Translations under genes and position numbers: made by a program | Shown: positions 23,843 through 35,480 of the stretch, in pieces | How positions within the stretch are numbered: position 1 is the stretch's first letter | Layout: each line of letters begins with the position of its first letter | NCBI GenBank assembly: GCA_009741485.1 | Contig: CM019219.1 | Span: 32,809,417-32,873,416 of the forward strand | Length of the DNA stretch: 64,000 nucleotides | From: Malurus cyaneus samueli | Lineage: Eukaryota; Chordata; Aves; Passeriformes; Maluridae | Direction: 5' to 3' | The notes under the pieces: model-generated | Databases searched by the model: none | What the model was told of the DNA's origin: nothing | What the model saw: only the letters and a program-made list of their open reading frames with translations

Positions 23843-24599
23843 TTCCACATTAACAACATCCAGCCAAACCAACGTGAAAGAAGGGATGAAAACATAAACA
23901 CGGAAAAACAGGAGATGAAATGTAATTCTCGGTTTTCCTGCTCCAACCAAATGGCCTTGCTTCTTCACAAATTGACACTTCTTGTTCTTTCTGGATGTGC
24001 TAAAATACAGACAGAGTCGTGCCTAAAAGCTTCAGCTGTGCCTCGAGGGCAGTGCACTGGCCCTGTGTTGGAACAAGGCAGCACCCACGCTTACAGTGAG
24101 ATGAAAATTCTCTCTGGCAGGTGCAGACATCCTTTTTTACACAGCATTTTCATTTAATGCAACCATTTTGTGAAGGTGTGGGCTTTACTCTTGCAGAGCA
24201 CTTCCCTCAATAAGTGGAGAGCACACCTTAAGTGGTCCAGGTTATAGGAACCCATCAAGGGAATATTCCAGCACTACTTTACTCATCAATTCCAAGCACT
24301 GTTTTACTCATCATCCTGGGTGGCTCAGGATTCCCAATTTCCCTTGTTAAGTTTAAGAGGGTGCTTGAATTGTTGAGTTCGGAGGAAATTGCTCTTAGGT
24401 CAGCTACAAACCCCAGCTACAGCTGAGCATCCTGAATTAGAGAAATTTAATAAAAAAATAAGTATCAGTTCCATGTGTTCTTTACGAGAACATCTGAGCT
24501 GGAAATAAAGAACAAATCACCTCTCCCAAGTTAAAACCACTCTCCCTGGCTTGACTCACACCTGTCAGTGCACTGTGCCCGCTCTCATCACAAGTGATC
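23843..24599. other. unique non-coding stretch
   Basis: I see nothing in it that can be named. Confidence 0.5.
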
Positions 24600-24975
24600 C
24601 ATCTTTCCTTTCCTTCCTCCTTTCTTCGATCTTGTTACCTGGTCCTGGATTCCGATTATCTTTCTTTCCTTTGCCTTGTGTGCCTTATCCTTCTATATCC
24701 TTTCCTGTAGTCCTATTCACCTTGGTCCTTTCCTTTTGTCCTTTCGCTGTATCCTTCCGTTTCCTTTCCTGTGAGCCTGTGTGTCCTTTGCCTGTTTCCT
24801 TTCAGCTTTTTCCATTAGTCCTTTACCGTGTGCCCTGTCCACTGTTCGCTTGTCCTTCTCTTTGCACCCCGTCGCTTGTCCTTTCCTTTCCTTATCTTGT
24901 CACTTGCCCGTTTCACTTCGCTGTTTTCCGTTGTCCTGTCCTTTCGGCCTGTTTCCGCTTTTATCCCTTTCTGGT
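24600..24975. repeat. degenerate pyrimidine-rich tandem array
   Basis: The plus strand is dominated by variations on TCCTTTCCTTTGTCCTTTC, with words such as TTTCCTTTCCTG and TGTCCTTTCG recurring every 10-16 bases. No two units are identical and there are scattered CG dinucleotides and single-base insertions, so the array looks either very old or poorly resolved in assembly. Frames are open because pyrimidine-rich DNA lacks stop codons on the plus strand; the 152-codon frame at 24551-25009 is not a gene. Confidence 0.8.
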
Positions 24976-27827
24976 GCATTATAGCCTGCTAAGAGCACAA
25001 TGTCTGTAGTGATTGATTCCAAAATCTGGGCAAAGAGGGGAGATTTGAACAGACTGGAAAGCAGAGGTTTCTTCACAAGATAAGGACTCTCATGGATAAG
25101 GAATGGTCTGCCCCACGTCCTTTCCTTGTGCAGGGAGTAAACACAAAAATCGGATCTCCCACTGTGCTGGTGGTAACAAACATTTCCAGCTCTGACAGAC
25201 CCCTGACAGACAATTCCTGCAGCTGTCAAAGGCTCATTCCCCTCATCAGCTGCCCAGGCAAGCTTGGCTCCGAGAGGCCACTGAACCATCCTAAACCTCG
25301 GTGCAATATCAGCAGAAGTGCTTTTCCCAGCCCCATTTGCTGTGCACTGCCCTGGCAGGGGCTGATACAAACACCAATCATCCTGCACTGCAGTTATTCA
25401 GGGCTGATGGATCCCTGACCTGTCCTAGAGCCATATAGTGTTTGTAAAGCTGAAAGACTCCCCAAAGAAATTGTCTGGAAATCCCTGGAATCAGTGGTTT
25501 TGTTAACCATGAGGAGCAGAAGCTCAAGCTCAGGCTGGTGTCCATGATTGTCTGTTTAATGAGTGAGCACCCCTTACCTGGGTGGCTGGTACCCCACAGT
25601 CCTCAGAGCTGTGTCCAGCGTGTCCAACTGCAATGTCACTGCTCAGAGCTGTGACATGGGCACAGTGGAACTGGCAAACGGCACCAGTCCCGACTGAGCA
25701 TGCCTAATGCCAGGGAAAAGCAGGAAAAAACAATCCCTGGTCCCTCCAGACACCTGCAAAGCACGTTCACAGAGGAGAACGTTCACTCCTGGCTCCCTGC
25801 GGCACCGAGAGGTGACAGCACTCACCTCAAACCCACAATTCCCCTTTGTATTTTCCATTTCCCTCGTGATTTCAGATGCTAATGCCTTTTTCACATTGTT
25901 AAACTAGCGTGGATAGCACTGAACACATTTAAAAGCAGTCTGGGTCGCAGAATCCTGGGGACAGATCAAACCCTGCCCTCACAGAACTCACCCTTAATGG
26001 ACTTAATGCATTAAACAGGCTAAAAGTGCCCTGGTTATGAGCAGCACCATGTCACAGCCAGATTGTTCCCCCACAACATGGAAAAGTTGGGATTTAGAGA
26101 GTTTTGCAGCAAAAATCAACCAGCCAGGAATGCCCAACCCAAGCACATCTCAGGGAATATTTTTTTTATGGTCTCAAGGCTACAAAGTGAAAGCATTTCC
26201 AGCTCCTGGACCTCCAAGGACATGTTCTGGGGGATGTTCTTGTGCATCTTTTGTAAATCTCCATCAGGGAAGGGCATGAAGTTGCCTTGCACAGGGTACA
26301 CTGATGTGAAAGGAGGCAGAGCTCCAGCACCAATGTGATCTTTATTGGTTCCAGTGTGCAGATAGTCCTGAGAGGGCCACAGAAATCCCTGAAATGTAAG
26401 CACAGTCAGGCTTTTTGTTGTAAAGGAGAGTCAGTGAAAGTCTTCCTCAGAATCCCCAAACCTTCAGGGTTTAATATGTGATATCCAATAAATCAGTGCC
26501 AAAATATGAATTTTTCACAGAACAATTTGCATGTTTGTAGCACAACAATAAAATTCACTGTTTCTCTAGAAAGGATGGGACAGCCCAGAAGTTCCCTTTG
26601 ATTCCATCGATTTCTGAGCACAGCAAATCCAAAAAAAGATGATATAAAATGTAAAATCTCTCACCTCAAGCGAGATGCTGTGCCACAGACAGGATGGGCT
26701 GTTTCCCTGGCTCTCTAAGACAGAAAACCCTCCTGTAGCTGCTCTCACCTATCCCAAGCCGTGACTCCTTTCCCTGCTCACTTACTCCACCTGACAGAAT
26801 ACACTCATCAGCTTCATTTCACCTGATGCTTCCTGACAATTCCCACATGGAATTGGGGAGCTGCATCCTGAAGGGGATGTAAAATCACCAAAAAATGATG
26901 AACTTGTCCAGTCAAATCATGCAAGCCCAGAGCTCACGAAGGAATGAGGGTTAAAGCAGCTTTAGCTTCCAGGATAACTGAGGCAGTCACTGAGCCACTG
27001 CCCCTGGCAGTGGAGGGGAAATGGGATTCCATGCTCTTGGAATGCCTGGAAATGTTAGGGAGTGCAGAAAGCCACAAAACCTCACCCTGCAAACCTTTAT
27101 CCCTCCATGGAGTTACTAAGAAAATAAATGCCTGCTAAAAGCATAAAGAAGAAATCGATATTTGCAATTGAGGTACATCCTCCTGCAATATCCTGGGCTG
27201 TTTCTAATGTAAGCTTGGAAAAGAGTGAGGAACAGAAATAATTTCTAAGAATTGTGTCAGATTAAAAAAAAAAATATTTTCAATAGAAATTACTTTCATT
27301 TTTGGAATTATTGGCTGGATAGCTTTAGCTGTTCTTTGAATAACTGATGCTAAAGAGAGTGAGGGCTTCTACTGTGTAAAAAACAATATTTTTACCTTCA
27401 GAAATAAAAATATTACCACTATTGTCAGTATTTTACCCAATTTAGTTTCATGGATGTCTAAGATTGTAGTTCAATGTGCAGCAAGGTGGGGCAGGGGCTT
27501 TCTGAGCTCTTCTTACACTGATTTAGAGGAATCATTCAATGTGTGAAGAAAAAGGCCTAAGCAGGGACTGTTCCTCTGAATCACCAGCAAGAAACCATAT
27601 ATCACTGAGATAAAAATTCCTCTTCTTTCAAGCCTGGCAAGAAGTCCTGGCTAAGCACCAGCTGTTCATGAAAATCAAGAGGCTGAATATTTTCTGCTAC
27701 AGGCAGGAGAAACTAACAGTGGGAAACAGAAAAAGAAGTGGAGCTTCTCCTGAGCTGGAAAATGGCAGGAGGAGGAAAAGCAGGACAAGTGCAGAGGGAC
27801 TTCTGATAAGGGTGGGAGTGACTGCAA
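24976..27827. other. unique non-coding stretch
   Basis: No gene or named repeat is supported. Opposed open frames at 24900-25418 and 25643-26403 are unrecognisable. The interval around 27260-27450 is AT-rich unique DNA. Confidence 0.5.
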
Positions 27828-28078
27828 AAAGGGAATGGCTTCCCAGTGCCAGAGGGCAGGGCCAGATGGGATATTAGGAAGGAATTGTTCCCTGGGAAAA
27901 ATTCTCTGATGCCCAGAGAAGCTGTGGCTGCCCCTGGATCCCTGGCAGTGCCCAAGGCCAGGCTGGACATTGGGTGGAGCAGCCTGGAATAGCAGAAAGT
28001 CCCTGCCCATGGCAGGAGTGGCACTGGGTGGGATTTAAGGTCACTCACAACCCAAATAATTCTGGAATTTTTTGATTC
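27828..28078 (+). mobile_element. CR1 LINE 3' end with internal change
   Basis: Plus-strand CR1 starting with AAAGGGAATGGCTTCCCAGT and containing GATATTAGGAAGGAATTGTT, the conserved CCCAGAGAAGCTGTGGCTGC and GGCCAGGCTGGACATTGGGT, and ending with GGAATTTTTTGATTCTCTGA. Relative to other copies the stretch after GTTCCCTGGGA is replaced by AAAATTCTCTGAT, so the usual 'GGGTGGGCAGGCCCTGGCAC' segment is missing or rewritten. Confidence 0.9.
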
Positions 28079-31000
28079 TCTGAAAATGGTGTCTGAGCTC
28101 TGCTCCCCAATCCTGTGTAACTTCCCTGTCCCAGCACAGAGTTCCAAACCTGTGGGGTGCTCACTGAGAGCCTTTTCCAAAGGGAAGAAAGGCTGGACAA
28201 AGCTCCCAGCCAGGCTGTCCTTTCACCTCCCCCGTGGGAGGAATGGAAAGTGTGACCCCAGCTGTGTTTGTGCCTCCAGGGATTTGTGTGATGCCTCAGA
28301 AAGATCTGTGTACAGCAAAAATGAAGAGAGATTACAAAGGAAAATGTGGGTTTTTTTTTTTTTCAAATTCTCCTAAGGCTGGCTAAGGACATGTGAAGAG
28401 AGGGTTTCTTTACAAACAGTAGGAAAAATTGGGCTGGAATCTTCCCATCCTCAGCTAAATCCAGATGATATTTTCCAAAATGTTCTTGAAAATTTTTTGA
28501 TTCAACTCACAAGCTGTGGTTTATTTCCAAATCCAAGGTTTCTCATGTTTGGAGTGTTATCCAATCTATTTTAAACACCCAGGCCAATCCTCTAATGACA
28601 CCCAGGGCTTTTCACATCTGTAATTTTCATTTAATAGATGCTAATGCTAAATGGTCTCAAATTTCCTTTGGCTAATATGAAGATAAAAAAGTATTTGATT
28701 ACTTAATCAAATCTAGCTTTTAAAACTAAAACCCCAACTTCAACGATATTTTTAAATACTTTTGGTCTTTTCATTTCTATTATCAGTTAATAGCAATTCC
28801 CAGCTCTGTGAACCAGGATCAGCCTCTTCAACTGGAATTCAGGAAATTGGATCAAATATAATTGTATTTCTTTTTAACAGAAGCAAAAGAGGAACAGGAG
28901 AAGAAAATCTCTTGCTGTAATTTTTCACAATCATGTCAGGTGATATTTCTTTGCAGCTAGAATGTGTATGGAAGAGGGTGGTTATACATGGAAGGAAAAG
29001 TAAGAGAACACAATACTCTGTAATGTGTCTTAGAAGAAAAAAAACTTGANNNNNNNNNNATAATTTGTTGGGTTTTTTTTTTTTTTCCTGAAGCAACAGA
29101 AAAAAGAAGAGATTTGGAGCATTTCTAAGTTCTGTGTTATCTGTGGGTTGAGTATCATATCCACAGGAGGGAGTACATGGAATGTTTAGATTTCAGTGGT
29201 TTGGAGGCTGCACAGGGTCCCGTGTTTATTTTTAATAATTCTGGTTGTACCTAATGATCCTCACTGAGACCAAGGGCTGAGCCAGCCTGGGCTGCGGCTC
29301 TGTGCCAAAATTTGGGTCTCTCCAATACAGGCATGGGGGAAAACTGGTTTGGAATGAGCATGGATCTCTACTATCAGGATCATACATTGGAATTATCTCT
29401 GTGGTTGATGAGGAAAGGGCTTGGAGAGCCTTGGAAGAGCAATGCAACAAGCAGGGAAGCAGCAGGGAAGCAGCACAGTGTCAGAGTTATCTACAGCTGA
29501 CATATGAAATGTGTTTGTTCTTTGGCTGTCTGGGAATAGCCAGGACGTTTTACGGCTGTACAAAATCCTGTATTGTGCTTTTAAATGAAATTAAGATGGC
29601 TTTACCCTCCTTTTCCTTACCTTTCAACTCCTGCACTGTTCTTCATCTTTTACAGAACTGATCCTCCCAATGTATTTTTTTTCTCCCACTGAAATGGAGT
29701 CTTCATTTTGTGATGGAGATCTCCACTCCCATGGCAGGGCTCGGGCAATACGTGAGGTTTTCAGAAGTACTTGAATATTCCTTACCTATCTGGGAGTTTT
29801 CCCTTCAAAAAGACTGTGAGGACCAGGAATTTCCCTCTCCCTTCATTGCAAGCAATCCCACTGAGCACTTCCTTGCAGGAAATCAAGCTCCAGCTGAGTG
29901 CTGGGTTGGGGGTTTTTTTTTATCCAGCTATTGTGTGTTAGAGATTTTTCCAGAAACACGTTACTCTGATGAGTGAACCTCTGTTTTGAATTTCACTGTA
30001 GATTCATTCAGGGAAATAATTTTCCATGTGTTTCCCATGATAAGCAAATGGTGAAATCATGAATTAGAATTTTTTATCATTATAAATATTGTTGCTCTGC
30101 CCTCATTTGTGCTGTCTGCACTCAATGAAGAGCTCACAGCTATAAAGGGCCTTTGGATATTCATCACTTTAATTTGGGAAGGGTTTTGTGCTTGAGCCTA
30201 TTTGATCCTTGGGTATGGGATTGAAACCATGTATTCAGAAGAGATTGGTAGCAAAGCAATTGGGAAAGTTGTGAATGACAAGGGAGTATTGTCCCCATCC
30301 ATGGATTTGGGGCCACAGGGTATGGGATCACTGGGTTTTCAATCCCATTCAGAAGCTTCTGAGTTTTCCACCATCACATCTCTGATAAAGTTGGGATGGT
30401 CTGAGTACATCACAATTCTGATTTCTCTGTTCAAGGCATTGACTCAACTTTTGGAGCCAAAACCACCCCCATTTTGCCACATGAAACGTGTGGCCACCCA
30501 GCGTTCAACAAGTCTTGTCTAAAGGAACAACAAGAGCACCTGGAAAGGAGGCTTTTGTTTGGAAAATTCACCATTTATTGGCTGTTGGACTTTTGTATCA
30601 ATTGCCATGATTATGGACTGCTAAATAATTCAGATTATTTACAACATTAGCTCAAATATCAATTACAAATATGCTACAGAAGATTTTTAAAACCAACCAT
30701 GAGAGACAGACCAGCTTTATTGTCTTCTTTCATCTATTTGGTAAAAAGGCCAGGTGTGTTCCAGGCAGGTTAGGTTGTGAAATCAATGGGAATTGTCTGG
30801 GGTTTGGGAAATTAATCCAAAGGCAGATGTCCCTGCGACTCTGGCACCCAGGGATCACTTCAGCCCCTGCACGTCAGCCTTTGAAGATCAAAAGGCTCTT
30901 AATTGCATTTAATATTTCAGGTGTCTACCCAAAACACAAAGGCAAGTTAATAACATTTGGAGATTGATGCTGGGCTGAGAGAGCTTTGTTTTATCTGATG

Positions 31001-32755
31001 GAAGCTCAAAGGCTTGTGGGTGTCAACAAGATCGCTGAAGAATTCATTTGACATTTTGAAAACAGTGATATTAAAAGAAGATGTGTATTAGGAGCCAGTT
31101 GTAAGAAACAGAGCTTCAAAGGAGTTACAAAGGACATGAAAATTATTAGCAAATGTTATTAAAATATCACAGATCTTGTGTGGCTGCAGGTGTTTGTATT
31201 GCAGTTATTTTTAATAAAGGACTAAAAGTCTGCAAAAAGGACTGCTCGCTTTCAGGGCCAGAGATTGGCACAGCACGAGAAAACAACTAAAATCCAATTT
31301 ATTTTCTTCTCTAAAGCAGAAAATGTGGACTACATGAACGTTTTGATAACTCTTCATGTCATGAATTACCTGAAAGCAGCCTGAATTACCTCAGTTCCTG
31401 AGGCCTGAGGTGAAATACTTGTGAGATTAACCTCCAAGGGGTTAACAGATGTAAATAACAGTGCTGATGTGGGCTGTACACTTCTTTTTATGACAAAATT
31501 TTTGGTCATGTCTTCTCAAGAGAAATTAGTTGCCAATATGTTTCCTTTGACTTTTGGATCCTGCCTTCATTCCTAACAAAAAGGAGAAAGATGCTGATGA
31601 TTGCTGAACTTCCTCCCAGTGGATTGAATTTGTAGTTCTGAGAGGCATCTCACTGTGAAAGAAAAGATGTTCAGCAGCCTCTGACTCCTGCCAAGAACCT
31701 GTTGGTATTGAAATAAATGATAACACCTCTGGACTTACAAATAACCAGTGAGGGGTTTGAACCCTGCTATCAGAAAATCTTCATTTTCGGAAGATTTATT
31801 TATTAATTTATTATTTATATGATCTATTTTATAGCTCTGATTACCTAAAGGAAATTCAAGCTATCATTTATTCCTTCAGCACTAATAAACCCCCGAAGAG
31901 TTAATCCAAAAAGCTGTGTCAGATAGGAAGCACCAATTTTAAGACCCAGTTTTCCTTTCATTTTGGTTTAACTACAGCTGTTACGGCACTTCCACAGGGG
32001 CTCCCACTTCCCTTCCAAGCACCTGCTCCCAATTCTGCTGCCATGGGAGCAAAAATTCCAGGACCACTTCATATCTTTGGCAGAACCACGCACTGCATAT
32101 TCATCCAATGTCTTTAACTGTGCTCTCTACAATGCTCCCCAAGTGCCTGAACCCAGCCTGAACCTGCTGGAAAGGACAAACCATGGAGATGGCCTAGGAA
32201 TGCAGCTGAGAACACCAGGCTGGAGCAGGGAACAGCAATCAGGGATGGAAAAGGAACATGGAAAACGAATTTCTGTACAAATCAACAGAAGGAGAACTTC
32301 TGTTATTCCAAGTTACGCAGACTGGGAAATGTAACACAGCTGGTTAAAATGGGAGGCAAAAGGAAAACAGAACACAGGGAAACAGGGATGGCTTAGAGAC
32401 CTTGCCCCTGTCCTCACAGGAGCACTTGGAGTTAAACTCAATACTCCCCACGACAAGGAAATGATGTCTGCAGCTCGCTGGAGTTCTGGATATGGGAGAA
32501 GTGCCACCCGGCTGGTTTGTTTCACTGCAGGACATTGTTTGCTCCTGCTGTCACCCGAGTGAGAGTGCAGATAAGCACAGGAGGGATTCTGGTGGGTATT
32601 GCCATGACATTGGCACGGGAGTGGAGCAGTTGGGCAACCCGGGGCTGGAGACACTCAGAGATGCACACACAGATCCTCTGTGCCACTGCTGAACTCCAGA
32701 GCACACCAGGACACTGCCCTGGGCCTTTGGAATGCCAGCTCAGGCCACCAATGAT
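28079..32755. other. unique non-coding stretch with assembly gap
   Basis: AT-rich unique DNA with two T runs (28351-28363 and 29073-29086) and a 10-N gap at 29050-29059. A small perfect hairpin, AAATCTTC/GAAGATTT, lies at 31775-31797. Open frames (for example 30671-30967 and 30202-30522, plus) show no recognisable family. No promoter or RNA gene is evident. Confidence 0.5.
29050..29059. other. assembly gap (10 N)
   Basis: Ten undetermined bases lie between AAAACTTGA and ATAATTTGTTGGG, just before a 14-T run. A round length of ten suggests a placeholder gap, so true length is unknown. The neighbouring homopolymers probably caused it. Confidence 0.98.
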
Positions 32756-32879
32756 CTTCCCTTCCCTTCCCTTCCCTTCCCTTCCCTTCCCTTCCCTTCC
32801 CTTCCCTTCCCTTCCTCCCTTCCCTTCCTTCCCTTCCCTTCCTTCCCTTCCCTTCCCTTCCCTTCCCTTCCCTTTCCCC
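32756..32879. repeat. (CCCTT)n microsatellite
   Basis: A nearly perfect array of the pentamer CCCTT (TTCCC) on the plus strand, with two places where a CC or T is lost (around 32813 and 32828). The minus strand reads (GGGAA)n, with runs of GGG spaced by two bases, so it satisfies the usual G-quadruplex pattern, and its pure purine/pyrimidine strands could also form a triplex. A 361-codon plus frame and several minus frames pass through it and are artefacts of stop-free simple sequence. Confidence 0.97.
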
Positions 32880-32943
32880 AGCTTTTTTGGCAAAAAAACC
32901 CTTTGTGGCTTTTTCCCTTGGGAAGGAAAGAACCATGGCATTC

Positions 32944-33115
32944 CCACAGAATCAGTAAGGTTGGAAGGGAGCACAGTGGGGACCTGGTGCCACCTCCCCG
33001 CTCCACAGGGCCATCCCAGAGCTCAGGCACAGAGTGTGGCCACACAAGCTCTGGAAATCCCAGGGAGGAGACTCCAGCCCCTCTCTGGACAATCTGTGCA
33101 GGGCTGGGCAGTGAT
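32944..33115 (-). mobile_element. diverged CR1 LINE 3' end
   Basis: The left edge CACAGAATCAGTAAGGTTGG followed by AAGGGAGC is the CR1 terminal block in minus orientation, and AGGAGACTCCAGCCCCTCTC with GACAATCTGTGCAGGGCTG matches the more upstream 'GGAGACTCCACAACCTCTCTGGGCA' part of an older CR1 subfamily. The copy is diverged and ends near 33115. Confidence 0.7.
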
Positions 33116-33341
33116 TATCCATTATTCCCGAGGGAAAAAGGGAGCCAACGACACTTTGTACCAGAACAAAGGGCTCCATTCACAAACACTTACAAAAGTC
33201 ACCTGCACATGGAACAAGGCAGCAGCATTTGAAATACTGCAGATTATGACCACAAAATCCACAGCTGAAATCTGGTTCCACATCAGAGTAATAAAACATG
33301 AGGATGAAACAGCTGTTAAATACTTCAGTGGGACTGTTATC

Positions 33342-33505
33342 ATTGAATCATGGAATGGTTTGTGTTGGAAAGGAACCTTAAAGCCCATCCAGTGCCACCC
33401 CTGCCATGGCAGGGACACCTCCCACTGTCCCAGGCTGCTCCCAGCCCCAGTGTCCAGCCTGGCCTTGGGCACTGCCAGGGATCCAGGGGCAGCCACAGCT
33501 TCTGT
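33342..33505 (-). mobile_element. CR1 LINE 3' end, sharply truncated
   Basis: Minus-strand CR1: ATTGAATCATGGAATGGTTT at the left, then AAAGCCCATCCAGTGCCACC, GGGACACCTCCCACTGTCCC, CCAGTGTCCAGCCTGGCCTT and GCCACAGCTTCTG, after which similarity stops abruptly at about 33503. The clean break is the 5' truncation typical for target-primed reverse transcription. Confidence 0.92.
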
Positions 33506-34079
33506 GGTCAATAGAGGTGGAAAACCTTATTTTTTTTCTTGCTTAATTTTTCTTGAAATTAAGGATACTAAGGTACTATCCTGTGTTTGCATTAAATTTT
33601 AAATTCAGTTATTTAAAACACCTAGCACAAAAATGTTCTTGAAGTACATTAGGATGGCACTTAGATAAATGCAACATAACAATTGAAAAAAAAAAAACAG
33701 AAATAATTAGACTTCTAATTTACTAGTGAGTTCTTCAAATGTGTCTGCTGTAAATTTTAATACACATTTGTTGTTCATATTTCAGAAACTGGCATTTGAG
33801 CATAGTAAGGCGATGCAGACGGATTTTGCTTTTTTTTTTTTTTCCTTTCCTTTCCTCTATTTTCTGTATTCTTTACACACCTCTCTGTAGCTCTGTAGCC
33901 TGTCAGCATCAGTAGCCATCCCAGTTGTTTTCCACACCCTCTTCCGAGGCAGAAACACAAAACATATTCCAGGGCCCCTGTCCTATCTTGGCTTTCCCTG
34001 CCTACCAAGGCTGAAAAGAGCCCTTGGAGACATTTCCAAGAAGTTCAGCCAATACCAAATTGGGGCTCCAGGAAAGGGC
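33506..34079. other. unique non-coding stretch
   Basis: AT-rich unique DNA containing a 14-T run at 33830-33843 followed by a CCTTTCC pyrimidine stretch. Nothing else is named. Confidence 0.5.
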
Positions 34080-34340
34080 TGAACCAGAAGGGGGAATGAC
34101 CTTGCCACTTGTGCTCTAATTGGGAAATCTTGTTAAATATGCTAATTTGCCAAAGTTATAAAACAGTATTGACCCTGTGGCGGTGGGCTTGTGGGGACAT
34201 TTTTTCCATATCTACCCCTGGAGACCTCCAATAAAGACCAATATATTCCCTGCTATACTAATATTATCCTGAGTGGGTGTGTTTTCATTCCTGGGGTTCT
34301 CAAGACATCAGAGTGGGTGGGAAGGTCCTAGAACACCACC
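34080..34340 (+). mobile_element. possible solo LTR of an endogenous retrovirus
   Basis: The order of signals resembles a retroviral LTR: a TATA-like TATAAAA at 34157-34163, a polyadenylation signal AATAAA at 34230-34235 about 70 bases further, a GT-rich stretch (GAGTGGGTGTGTTTTCATTC), and then ACATCAGAGTGGGTGGG at 34305-34321, which partly resembles the primer-binding site used by leucine-tRNA-primed (ERVL-type) elements. No gag, pol or env remnant follows, and I could not find both LTR ends (TG...CA) with certainty. It could also be an old mobile-element relic of another kind or a chance arrangement. Confidence 0.4.
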
Positions 34341-34501
34341 TAGAATTGTGACTAAAGCCAGTACAAAGGAATAAAAAGGCCTTTCCATGCAAACAGGGGA
34401 TACTGAGAATGAAGTTTGCCGAGGAGAAAACAGAGGCATAAGAGTTGTACAAGTAAACACCTTAATATCTGCCTCCTTTGAAACAGAAGCGTTAACCGTG
34501 T

Positions 34502-34595
34502 GTAGGAATAATAATAATAGAAAAATAGAATAAATTAATATAAATAATATAACATAATATAAAAAAATATAATAATCAAATAATAATAAAATCCT
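34502..34595. repeat. AT-rich simple sequence
   Basis: A run of AATA/ATA repeats (AATAATAATAATAGAAAAAT, ATAACATAATAT) with almost no G or C over about 90 bases. Confidence 0.85.
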
Positions 34596-35099
34596 AGCCA
34601 GGAGCCCAGGGCTTTAGAGCTGCTGCAGGTTGTGAGAGGTACCTCAGGCTATGGGAAACCACAGCAGGGATAGGAGATAAGGGGAAGCCAGAGGAAAGAG
34701 CAAACAGGCAAACAGCTGAGCAATACCTGCAGCACAGGATGAAAATCGGGCTTGTAGGAACATCACAGCTGAAGCCCATGAGAAGAAGAGCTCTTTCTCA
34801 GGTGCTTGGAAGGAGGCAGCACCAGGAAAGGGCTGCTGACAGCACAGCAGCTCTGAGAGAATAATGCTCTTAGCCCAGTGCCTGTCTGGGGTTTATATTT
34901 GGAAGATTTAACAGAATTTACACATTTATGGAGCACCAAAACACCGTGCCAAGACACCATAACTTCCAATGAATGATATATCCTCGTTCATTCCCTGGTG
35001 CTGATAGAAAAGAAGATTTTACACAGAAAAGCACCACTGAGCAAAGTTCTGTGAAAGTGCTGAGTCCTTCCCTGGGGTCACCCTGCAGCTCCAGGCTGG
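34596..35099. other. unique non-coding stretch
   Basis: No feature recognised. Frames on the minus strand at 34594-34969 have no recognisable family. Confidence 0.5.
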
Positions 35100-35480
35100 G
35101 GCAGAGGCGCTGAGGGAAAGGGGCTGAGCCTGGAGCAAAGGAGGCTCCGGGGGGACCTTGTGGCTCTGCACAACTCCCTGACAGGAGGGGACAGCCGGGG
35201 GGGTCGGGCTCTGCTCCAGGGAACAGGGACAGGACAAGGGGAAACGGCCTCAGGCTGGGCCAGGGGAGGCTCAGGGTGGACATCAGCAGGAATTTCTGCA
35301 TGGAAAGGGTGCTCAGGCCTTGGCAGGGGCTGCCCAGGGAGCTTTGGAGTGCCCATCCCTGGAGGGATTTAAAAGCCAGGTAGAGGTGGCATTTAGAGAC
35401 ATGGGTGGCCTTGGCAGTGCTGGGGGAATTGTTGAACTTGGATGATCTCCGAGGTCTTTTGTCATCTAAGTGATTCTAAG
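35100..35480 (+). mobile_element. CR1 LINE 3' end, second subfamily, with tail
   Basis: Same subfamily as 23439-23842: GGGCTGAGCCTGGAGCAAAG, GGGGACCTTGTGGCTCTGCA, GGGAACAGGGACAGGACAAG, CATCAGCAGGAATTTCTGCA, GGGCTGCCCAGGGAGCTTTG and CCCATCCCTGGAGGGATTTA. It goes further 3' than the other copies, through GGTGGCATTTAGAGACATGG and CCTTGGCAGTGCTGGGG, to the terminus GATGATCTCCGAGGTCTTTT and AGTGATTCTAAG. It is therefore the most complete 3' end of this subfamily in the window. Confidence 0.92.

Noticed and set aside
24551..25009. 152-codon frame with many Phe/Pro/Ser
   Set aside because: Translation of the pyrimidine-rich array; low-complexity artefact.
32517..33602. 361-codon plus-strand open frame
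   Set aside because: It runs through the (CCCTT)n array, which cannot contain stop codons, and then through two antisense CR1 copies. No domain is visible outside the repeats.
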